Below, in pieces: positions 1 through 5,381 of a stretch of 6,319 bases of DNA. Every line of letters starts with the position of its first letter. Positions within the stretch are counted from its first letter, which is position 1. The notes below the pieces were generated by a model. That model searched no databases. It was given only the letters and a program-made list of their open reading frames with translations, and was not told where the DNA came from. Origin of the DNA: Pseudomonadota bacterium (lineage in GTDB: Bacteria > Pseudomonadota > Alphaproteobacteria > Rhizobiales > Xanthobacteraceae); NCBI GenBank assembly GCA_023387555.1, contig JAEWHY010000255.1, positions 1 through 6,319 on the forward strand. The letters run 5' to 3'. Both the position numbers and the translations under genes were made by a program.

Positions 1-17
1 GCCACATACAGCGCGCT

Positions 18-1319
18 ATGACAGTCTGGCTAGAACTCGCCATTGTCGTCGGGTTGACCCTGCTGAACGGGTTCTTCGCAATGGCGGAGCTGGCGATCGT
101 CTCCTCACGGCGCATCCGCCTGCAGCAGATGGCAGAATCCGGGAGCAGCGGGGCCACGCGCGCATTGGCGCTCGCGGAGCATCCAGGCCGCTTTCTGTCC
201 GGCGTCCAGGTCGGAATTACCCTGATCGGCATCCTGTCCGGCGCCTATGGCGGGGCGACCCTCGGCGCGCGTCTGGGCGCGGTGCTGAACCAATATCCGC
301 TGTTCGCACCGCGTGGCGAAGAGATCGCCTTCATTCTCGTCGTGGTCGCGATCACGGCGCTGTCGGTCGTGGTCGGAGAGCTCGTGCCGAAGCGGATCGC
401 CCTGTTGCAGCCGGAGCGCATCGCCGCCGTCGTCGCCGGCCCGTTGCAGCTCCTGGTCCTGATCGCCCGGCCGCTGGTCTGGTTCCTCGAAAATTCGACG
501 GCGCTTCTGCTCAAGCTTCTGCGCATCCCGGAGAAGAGGGGCGACACAGTCACCGAGGAGGAGGTCAAGATCGCGATCGCGGAGGGCACCGAGGCCGGGG
601 TCATCGATGCGGTCGAAGAGAAGATGATCCACGGCGTGCTCGGACTCGCCGATTCGTCGGTGGCCTCTGTCATGGTGCCCCGACCCGACGTCTACTGGAT
701 TGACCTTTCGGATGAACGCGCCGACCTCGAGCGCGAGATCGCCGATTGCCCCTACTCGCGCATCGTGGTGGTGCGCGACGGCGATCTCGGGCGCCCGCTG
801 GGGGTGCTGCAGAAGAAAGACCTCGTAAGCGAGCTCGTCTCCGGCCGCGGCATCCAGGTCGAGAAGAGCCTGATCGAGCCGGTCTTCGTGCCGGAGACCA
901 TGCCGGTGCTGCGGCTGCTCGAGACCTTCAAGATATCGCCGGTCCATCTCGCCTTCGTGGTCGACGAATACGGCGACTTCCTCGGCATCGTGACGCTCAC
1001 CGACGTGCTCGAGGGAATTGCCGGCGATCTCGGCGAGGAATTCGAGCAGCCGTCGGAAAACATCGTGCGCCGGCCGGATGGATCGTGGCTGGTGGACGGA
1101 CGCGTGCCGGTCTCCGAACTCACCGAAAAGCTGAAGCTGCCCGAAACCTCGGGGGAATTTCACACGGCGGCGGGTTTCGCGCTCGAACGGCTCGCGCATA
1201 TTCCGGTCGAGTGCGAGACATTCGAAATCCCGGGCTGGCGGATCGAAGTCCTGGACATGGACGGAAAGCGGATTGACAAGCTATTGTTCACGCCGATGCC
1301 GGAGACCGACGACGGCTGA
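18..1319 (+). CDS. CNNM/HlyC-CorC family membrane protein (DUF21-CBS pair-CorC_HlyC)
   Basis: This 433-residue inner-membrane protein belongs to the family annotated as hemolysin C or CorC, whose characterised members take part in Mg2+/divalent cation export or resistance. An N-terminal DUF21 (CNNM) region spans about residues 1-170, with hydrophobic segments near 5-27, 60-80, 103-125 and 136-158. It carries family signatures: N17-G-F-F with E24, the S61-GVQVGITL stretch, and GELVPK at 120-125. A linker leads to MVPR (219-222), then a tandem CBS pair to about residue 338, including VVDEYGD (314-320) and GIVTLTD. CBS pairs in this family bind adenine nucleotides. The C-terminal CorC_HlyC domain (about 345-425) contains the expected DGSWLVDG motif. 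Length and domain order are complete. Only 17 bases precede the ATG and show no clear ribosome binding site. The hemolysin name is historical and does not imply toxin activity. No functional link to the downstream dehydratase is evident. Confidence 0.93.
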   Translation: MTVWLELAIVVGLTLLNGFFAMAELAIVSSRRIRLQQMAESGSSGATRALALAEHPGRFLSGVQVGITLIGILSGAYGGATLGARLGAVLNQYPLFAPRGEEIAFILVVVAITALSVVVGELVPKRIALLQPERIAAVVAGPLQLLVLIARPLVWFLENSTALLLKLLRIPEKRGDTVTEEEVKIAIAEGTEAGVIDAVEEKMIHGVLGLADSSVASVMVPRPDVYWIDLSDERADLEREIADCPYSRIVVVRDGDLGRPLGVLQKKDLVSELVSGRGIQVEKSLIEPVFVPETMPVLRLLETFKISPVHLAFVVDEYGDFLGIVTLTDVLEGIAGDLGEEFEQPSENIVRRPDGSWLVDGRVPVSELTEKLKLPETSGEFHTAAGFALERLAHIPVECETFEIPGWRIEVLDMDGKRIDKLLFTPMPETDDG

Positions 1320-1340
1320 AGGGAACGTGAAAGCGCTGCG

Positions 1341-1360
1341 TTTGTTGTCTTTTGTTGTGT
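1341..1360 (+). repeat. Tandem 10-base repeat ahead of the dehydratase gene
   Basis: Two adjacent 10-mers, TTTGTTGTCT and TTTGTTGTGT, differ at one base. They lie in the 56-base gap between the HlyC-like gene and the dehydratase. The T-rich run stands out from the GC-rich surroundings. It may be an unstructured, accessible leader ahead of the ribosome binding site, or chance; no hairpin precedes it strongly enough to call a terminator. Confidence 0.4.
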
Positions 1361-1365
1361 CGAAC

Positions 1366-1373
1366 GGAAGAAG
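1366..1373 (+). promoter_or_regulatory. Ribosome binding site of the dehydratase (supports ATG at 1376)
   Basis: The purine-rich GGAAGAAG ends two bases before the ATG at 1376, with GGAAG five bases upstream. This favours ATG 1376 over the in-frame TTG codons at 1352 and 1355, which would place this Shine-Dalgarno sequence inside the coding region. With the ATG start, the iron-sulfur cysteines fall at residues 60, 128 and 201. Confidence 0.6.
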
Positions 1374-1375
1374 CA

Positions 1376-3169
1376 ATGGTAAGCACGACGAAACGCAGAC
1401 TTCGCTCTCAGCTCTGGTTCGACAATCCGGACAATCCCGGCATGACGGCGCTCTATCTGGAGCGCTATCTCAACTACGGGCTGACGCTCGACGAACTCAC
1501 CGCCGGCAAGCCGATCGTCGGTATAGCGCAGACCGGCAGCGACCTGTCGCCCTGTAACCGGCATCACATCGAGCTGGCGCAGCGTGTCCGCGAAGGCATC
1601 CGCGACGCCGGCGGGATCGCGTTCGAATTCCCCTGCCATCCGATCCAGGAAACCGGCAAGCGCCCGACCGCCGCGCTCGACCGCAACCTGTCCTATCTCA
1701 GCCTGGTCGAAGTGCTGTTCGGCTATCCGCTCGACGGGGTCGTACTGACCACCGGGTGCGACAAGACCACGCCGGCCGCGCTGATGGCGGCCGCCACCGT
1801 GAATATTCCCTCCATCGTGCTCTCGGGGGGGCCGATGCTTAACGGCTGGTGGAACGGCGAACGCTCCGGCTCCGGCACGGTGATCTGGCAGGCGCGCAAG
1901 GACCTCGCGGCCGAGAAGATTGACTACAAGGAATTCCTCGCCATCGTCGCGTCGTCGGCTCCCTCCATCGGTCACTGCAACACGATGGGCACGGCCTCGA
2001 CCATGAATGCTTTGGCCGAGGCGCTCGGCATGTCGCTGCCCGGCTGCGCCGCAATCCCCGCACCGTATCGCGAGCGCGCGCAGATTGCCTACGAGACCGG
2101 ATTGCGTGCGGTCGAAATCGTGCGCGAGGATCTGAAGCCATCCGACATTCTCACGCGCGAAGCGTTCGAGAATGCGATTGTTGCCTGCTCGGCGATCGGC
2201 GGCTCGACCAATGCGCCGATTCATATCACCGCGATCGGACGGCATATCGGCGTCGATGTCACGATCGACGATTGGGAACAGATCGGCTTCGATGTGCCGC
2301 TGCTCGTGAACATGCAGCCGGCCGGGTACTATCTCGGCGAGGAATATTACCGCGCCGGCGGATTGCCCGCGGTGATGCATGAACTGCTCAAAGCGGGCCG
2401 CATTCATGGCAACGCAAGGACCATCAATGGCAAGTCCGTCGCCGAGAATATACGCGACGCAAAGGCGAACGATGACGATGTCATCCGACCCTACGACAAG
2501 CCGCTGAAGCAGGAAGCGGGCTTTCGCGTGCTGCGCGGCAATCTTTTCGATTCGGCGATCATGAAGACCAGCGTGATCTCGGACGATTTCCGCAAACGCT
2601 ATCTGTCGAATCCGGATGATCCGAACGCGTTCGAAGGCCGCGCCGTGGTGTTCGACGGGCCGGAGGATTATCACGCGCGCATCGACGATCCGTCGCTGAA
2701 GATCGATGAGAATACGTTGCTGTTCATACGCGGCGCCGGACCAATCGGTTATCCCGGCGCCGCCGAAGTGGTGAACATGCAGCCGCCGGCCGCGCTGATC
2801 AAACGTGGCATCGAGTCGCTGCCCTGCATCGGCGATGGGCGCCAGTCGGGCACCTCCGGCTCCCCCTCGATCCTGAATGCATCGCCCGAAGCTGCCGCCG
2901 GCGGCGGGCTTGCGCTGCTGCAAACCGGCGACCGCGTGCGGATCGATCTCAACAAGGGCACCGCCGATATGCTGGTGCCGAAAGCCGAGATCGATCGGCG
3001 GCGCGTTGCGCTCGACGAAAAGGGCGGCTTTGCGGTGCCAAGAAGCCAGACTCCGTGGCAGGAGATTTCCCGCAGCCTCACCGAACAACTGGCGCAAGGA
3101 CAGATCTTGCGCGGTGCGGATCACTATCAGCGTGTCGCGCAGATCAGCATCCCGCGCGACAGCCATTGA
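1376..3169 (+). CDS. IlvD/Edd family dehydratase, D-xylonate dehydratase (XylD)-like
   Basis: This 597-residue cytoplasmic enzyme belongs to the IlvD/Edd family, which uses an Fe-S cluster and Mg2+ to dehydrate polyhydroxy acids. Substrates include sugar acids (giving 2-keto-3-deoxy acids) and dihydroxy acids in branched-chain amino acid synthesis. Sequence style (WFDNPD, MTALYLERYLNYG, GIAQTGSDLSPCNR) matches the pentonate dehydratase branch, as I recall it from Caulobacter XylD, rather than biosynthetic IlvD. The three [2Fe-2S] cysteines are C60 (SPCNR), C128 (TTGCDKT) and C201 (GHCNTMG). E92, D129 and K130 are the likely Mg2+ site, and S491 in DGRQSGT is the expected catalytic serine. The cluster domain covers about residues 1-370 and the swivelling C-terminal domain about 390-590; both look intact. 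It lies 57 bases after the HlyC-like gene and converges on the deacetylase-like gene. Xylonate, arabinonate or another aldonate are all possible substrates. No other xylose-pathway gene is visible. Confidence 0.92.
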   Translation: MVSTTKRRLRSQLWFDNPDNPGMTALYLERYLNYGLTLDELTAGKPIVGIAQTGSDLSPCNRHHIELAQRVREGIRDAGGIAFEFPCHPIQETGKRPTAALDRNLSYLSLVEVLFGYPLDGVVLTTGCDKTTPAALMAAATVNIPSIVLSGGPMLNGWWNGERSGSGTVIWQARKDLAAEKIDYKEFLAIVASSAPSIGHCNTMGTASTMNALAEALGMSLPGCAAIPAPYRERAQIAYETGLRAVEIVREDLKPSDILTREAFENAIVACSAIGGSTNAPIHITAIGRHIGVDVTIDDWEQIGFDVPLLVNMQPAGYYLGEEYYRAGGLPAVMHELLKAGRIHGNARTINGKSVAENIRDAKANDDDVIRPYDKPLKQEAGFRVLRGNLFDSAIMKTSVISDDFRKRYLSNPDDPNAFEGRAVVFDGPEDYHARIDDPSLKIDENTLLFIRGAGPIGYPGAAEVVNMQPPAALIKRGIESLPCIGDGRQSGTSGSPSILNASPEAAAGGGLALLQTGDRVRIDLNKGTADMLVPKAEIDRRRVALDEKGGFAVPRSQTPWQEISRSLTEQLAQGQILRGADHYQRVAQISIPRDSH

Positions 3170-3205
3170 TGAGAGTCAGGGGGGCCCCTTGCAAGGCCCG
3201 GTATT
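3170..3205. terminator. Convergent intergenic gap with nested inverted repeats, weak terminator candidate
   Basis: The 36 bases between the two converging stop codons contain GGGCC (3182-3186) pairing with GGCCC (3195-3199) across an 8-base loop. Nested in it is the perfect palindrome CCTTGCAAGG (3187-3196). Either structure could form a GC-rich hairpin read from both sides. No run of T follows on either strand (the plus side continues GGTATTTC), so a classical intrinsic terminator is not established. Confidence 0.35.
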
Positions 3206-4078
3206 TCATCCGGCCGGGAAAAAGCGTTCCCGGTTCGGCCATTCGGCAATGCGGTTCTGCACAACCCATCGCGCCAGTTCGTCGTGGCGCGGCATCCAGA
3301 CGCCCGGGAAGCCGCGGATGTATTTCAGGATCTTGTCGACATGCGCGGCGACGAGCGGACGCCCGCCGAAATGGCAGTGCACCGTGATGTTCAGGAAAGA
3401 CGTCGGCTCGTTCGCATACAGATAATCGAAGGTGTCCTTGTAGACCTCGAACCAGTCGCGCGGATTGAGCCGCAGCACCCGGTGATCCGCAAAATCGGTA
3501 TGCGGGAAGGCGACGATGGTCTTGCCGCCGATCGATACGCAGAACGGCAGATCGACGTGGTTATAGTCGCCGTACCATTGGTACCCTTCCTCGGCGAGGA
3601 TCGTCTCGGTACGATCGGTCGAGGCGAGCACAGGCGACAGCCATCCCTTCGGCCGCGCTCCGGTCAGCGACTCGATGATGTCGGCACACCGACGGATCAT
3701 CGCCCGCTCCTCTTCGGGATTCAAATAGGCGAGGAGATCGTCCTGCGCGTAGGAATGCGCGGCGACCTCGTGCCCCTCCTTGACGATCTGCTGAGCGACA
3801 CCGGGATTGATCTCCAGCGCACGCGCGTTGGAGACGAAGGTTGCCGGCACCTTGTTCTCACGCAGGATCTTCAGCAGCCGCCAGACACCCGCACGCCCGC
3901 CGTATGTGCCCCACGTCATCGCTGCCCTGTCATGGGTGCCAGGACGCAGCGATGTCGTCTGAACGGAGAAGGGCGGGCCCTTGCCTTCCGACCAGTTCTC
4001 CAGAAGGCAGGTCATCACCACGGCAATGCGGGCATTGTCCGGCCAGCAAAAGCCGGCCGAGGCAGTCGACGTATTCAA
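3206..4078 (-). CDS. PuuE-like polysaccharide deacetylase-fold (CE4/NodB) hydrolase
   Basis: This 290-residue protein, with no signal peptide and so probably cytoplasmic, has the NodB/CE4 fold of polysaccharide deacetylases. Its closest resemblance is the PuuE (metal-independent allantoinase) and cyclic-imidase group. The signature stretch begins at Y59-GGRAGVWRLLKIL and continues through VPATF (77-81) and GHEVAAHS (102-109). The usual metal motifs are altered: the TFDDG position reads VMTCLLENW (E27 is the nearest acidic residue), and the H-x3-H motif is H108 with Q112. A C-terminal VHCHFGGRP (H234, H236) probably lines the active site. The start is TTG at 4078, chosen because a strong GGAGAAGAG ribosome binding site lies just upstream; an internal ATG would cut into the first beta-strand. 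It follows the TctC-like gene by 32 bases, so both are probably one transcript, suggesting hydrolysis of the imported solute or a derivative. Substrate unknown; sugar deacetylation is less likely than amide or imide hydrolysis. Confidence 0.88.
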   Translation of the reverse strand: MNTSTASAGFCWPDNARIAVVMTCLLENWSEGKGPPFSVQTTSLRPGTHDRAAMTWGTYGGRAGVWRLLKILRENKVPATFVSNARALEINPGVAQQIVKEGHEVAAHSYAQDDLLAYLNPEEERAMIRRCADIIESLTGARPKGWLSPVLASTDRTETILAEEGYQWYGDYNHVDLPFCVSIGGKTIVAFPHTDFADHRVLRLNPRDWFEVYKDTFDYLYANEPTSFLNITVHCHFGGRPLVAAHVDKILKYIRGFPGVWMPRHDELARWVVQNRIAEWPNRERFFPAG

Positions 4079-4080
4079 GG

Positions 4081-4089
4081 CTCTTCTCC
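4081..4089 (-). promoter_or_regulatory. Strong ribosome binding site fixing a TTG start
   Basis: On the minus strand, GGAGAAGAG stands just ahead of the TTG at 4078, with GGAG seven bases from it. The next in-frame ATG is 21 codons inside the gene and within the conserved fold, so this site decides for the TTG start. Confidence 0.75.
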
Positions 4090-4110
4090 GGTGAGGTGTG
4101 GGCAGGTCCG

Positions 4111-5094
4111 TCAGGTCTTAATGCCCGCGGCCAAGATGACAGGCAACAGGCGTTCGCGTTCGGCTTTGATGTAGGCCGCAGCGGCCGCCGGCGTGGTCTC
4201 GGATCGGGCGTCGAGACCCGCAGCCTGCAGGATCTTGGCGAAGCCTGGGTCGCTCACCACCGCGGCAGTCGCCTTCGCCACCGTTGCAATCACATCGGCG
4301 GGCGTCTGTGCCGGCGCGAAAACGCCCGACGAGAGTTGCACGACGAGACCCGGCAGCGTTTGTGTCGCGAGCGGAAGATCGGGAGCAGCCGTCATCCGGT
4401 TCGGGCTGCAAACCGCAAGAATGCGAAGCTTGCCCGCGCGGTGGAATTCGAGAATCTGGCCGGTGACGTTCGGCGTCATGAACGGGATGTTGCCGGCCAG
4501 CAGATCGTTGATGCCGGGACCGGCGCCGCGATACGGCACATGGACAATGTCGGGCGCCTTGATCAACTGCTTGAACAATTCGCCGGCAAGGTGGGTCACC
4601 GTTCCGGTGCCGGCGGAGCCGTACGACAGCTCCTTCCCCTTGCTGCGGGCGTATTCCACAAATTCGGAAAGCGTCTTCGTCGGCACGCTCGGATGAACGA
4701 CGACCGCCGTCGAGGAGGTTGCGACCATAGACACCGGAATGAAACTGACGACGGGATCGTAAGGCGGCGTCTTCATGATCGCCGGTGCGATGACCTGCGT
4801 GCTCGTATCCCCGAACAGGAGCGTATAGCCGTCCGGCGTCGACCGCATCACGTTGCTCGCGCCAATCGTGCCGCCGCCACCACCCTGATTTTCGACCACG
4901 ATGCTGCCGAGCGCGCTGTTGACCCGCTCACCCCAGTGCCGCGCAACGACATCAACGACGCCGCCTGGCGCATAGGGCACGATCACGCGGACCGGTCGAT
5001 TCGGATAAGCGGCTTGCGCGACCAGTTGGCGCGGCGCGAACAAACCTGCCATCGCACCAGCGGCCACCAGTTTCAGCACCTTACGGCGTTTCAT
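4111..5094 (-). CDS. TctC/Bug family tripartite tricarboxylate transporter substrate-binding protein
   Basis: This 327-residue periplasmic receptor belongs to the Bug/TctC family, which binds carboxylates and other small solutes for TTT transporters. Residues 1-28 form an export signal (MKRRKVLKL, hydrophobic core, VAQA cleavage site near residue 28). The KRRKVLK pattern resembles a twin-arginine (Tat) motif, though Sec export is possible. Mature protein signatures follow in order: RPVRVIVPYAPGG with D48 (the conserved first ligand loop), VENQGGGGGTIG (67-78), PDGYTLL (87-93), then YGSAGTGTVTHLAGELF and VPYRGAGP. Length is normal. The ATG at 5094 has a good ribosome binding site. The protein comes first in a probable two-gene transcript with the PuuE-like hydrolase. 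No TctA or TctB membrane subunit is present, so it may be an orphan receptor, as is common for this greatly expanded family. Ligand cannot be inferred. Confidence 0.93.
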   Translation of the reverse strand: MKRRKVLKLVAAGAMAGLFAPRQLVAQAAYPNRPVRVIVPYAPGGVVDVVARHWGERVNSALGSIVVENQGGGGGTIGASNVMRSTPDGYTLLFGDTSTQVIAPAIMKTPPYDPVVSFIPVSMVATSSTAVVVHPSVPTKTLSEFVEYARSKGKELSYGSAGTGTVTHLAGELFKQLIKAPDIVHVPYRGAGPGINDLLAGNIPFMTPNVTGQILEFHRAGKLRILAVCSPNRMTAAPDLPLATQTLPGLVVQLSSGVFAPAQTPADVIATVAKATAAVVSDPGFAKILQAAGLDARSETTPAAAAAYIKAERERLLPVILAAGIKT

Positions 5095-5099
5095 ATCGT

Positions 5100-5106
5100 C
5101 TCCCTC
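5100..5106 (-). promoter_or_regulatory. Ribosome binding site of the TctC-like gene
   Basis: On the minus strand GAGGGAG ends five bases before the ATG at 5094. It supports that start, which also gives a complete export signal. Confidence 0.65.
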
Positions 5107-5230
5107 AGTTCTCTTAGTGAGCCGATCGCAACATCACCGCGTCGGCATCTTGATACGGGGTCTAACCGGTTTATTCAGGTCGTGAAAGAGAGATGCGGCA
5201 ACGCAGCGCAATTCTCCGACTTCGGACGGC

Positions 5231-5245
5231 GTTGAGAGACTCAAC
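5231..5245. promoter_or_regulatory. Inverted repeat GTTGAG-AGA-CTCAAC, candidate operator
   Basis: Two perfect 6-base arms are separated by AGA near the middle of the divergent region. The inner 13 bases also fit the T-N11-A pattern with dyad symmetry used by LysR-type regulators, which often control solute-receptor and catabolic genes. The assignment to a regulator family is inference, since no regulator gene lies in the window. A hairpin role is less likely because no T run follows on either strand. Confidence 0.45.
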
Positions 5246-5302
5246 CGCTTTCGGACTGCGAAAAACAATGCGCCGTCGAAAGCCATCCGCCCACTAAGCC
5301 CG

Positions 5303-5332
5303 TTGACTCGGCCCCCGCCTCAGCCCGATGCT
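5303..5332 (+). promoter_or_regulatory. Weak sigma70-like promoter candidate for the dctP-like gene
   Basis: TTGACT (5303-5308) is a good -35 match. Eighteen bases later GATGCT (5327-5332) is only a poor -10 match (three of six). It lies about 50 bases ahead of the start codon. The weak -10 would fit an activator-dependent promoter, but chance is possible. Confidence 0.25.
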
Positions 5333-5352
5333 TGTCAACATAAAAGACATAA

Positions 5353-5367
5353 GCCGCAACATGCGGC
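5353..5367 (+). repeat. Inverted repeat GCCGCA-ACA-TGCGGC just before the dctP ribosome binding site
   Basis: Perfect 6-base GC-rich arms with a 3-base loop end four bases before the GGGAGGAAG Shine-Dalgarno run. In mRNA it would form a small hairpin next to the ribosome landing site, where it could tune translation or stabilise the 5' end. It could instead be a protein-binding site, as it shares the 6-3-6 layout of the repeat at 5231-5245 but not its sequence. Confidence 0.4.
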
Positions 5368-5370
5368 ATC

Positions 5371-5379
5371 GGGAGGAAG
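5371..5379 (+). promoter_or_regulatory. Ribosome binding site of the dctP-like gene
   Basis: GGGAGGAAG contains a near-ideal GGAGG core (5372-5376), five bases from the ATG at 5382 and eight from the adjacent in-frame ATG at 5385. Either may be used; they differ by one methionine. Confidence 0.75.
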
Positions 5380-5381
5380 CC

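Larger units (their letters stand above)
5095..5381. other. Divergent intergenic control region between tctC-like and dctP-like genes
   Basis: These 287 bases separate the start codons of two outward-facing solute-receptor genes and must hold the promoters of both. Visible elements are: the 8-base palindrome AACCGGTT (5164-5171); TCCGA-CT-TCGGA (5215-5226); a 6-3-6 inverted repeat at 5231-5245; TTCGGAC repeated at 5221-5227 and 5250-5256, flanking that repeat; ATGCGGCA repeated at 5193-5200 and 5361-5368; and a second 6-3-6 inverted repeat at 5353-5367. I found no convincing -35/-10 pair for the minus-strand gene and no protein-coding sequence with normal family features. Confidence 0.7.

Noticed and set aside
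105..1199. A 364-codon minus-strand frame antisense to the CNNM/HlyC gene
   Set aside because: The plus strand carries DUF21, CBS and CorC_HlyC motifs along its whole length; the antisense product shows none.
1352..1375. Extended start of the dehydratase at in-frame TTG codons
   Set aside because: The extra eight residues add no family sequence, and a purine-rich ribosome binding site lies directly before the ATG at 1376.
1160..3166. A 668-codon open frame on the minus strand, antisense to the dehydratase
   Set aside because: It mirrors the dehydratase gene, whose catalytic motifs are all in the plus frame. The antisense product is rich in Arg, His, Asp and Ala with no recognisable domain, as expected from the complement of a high-GC gene.
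3187..3196. CCTTGCAAGG as a recombination or attachment site
   Set aside because: No integrase, flanking duplication or mobile gene is nearby; its position between convergent stops fits a weak transcription end structure better.
5164..5171. AACCGGTT palindrome as an operator
   Set aside because: Perfect but only eight bases with no extension of symmetry on either side; such palindromes are common by chance.
3841..5235. A 464-codon plus-strand frame antisense to the TctC-like gene and part of the deacetylase-like gene
   Set aside because: Its translation is Arg/His-rich without family motifs, and it overlaps two clear minus-strand genes that have signal peptide, motifs and ribosome binding sites.
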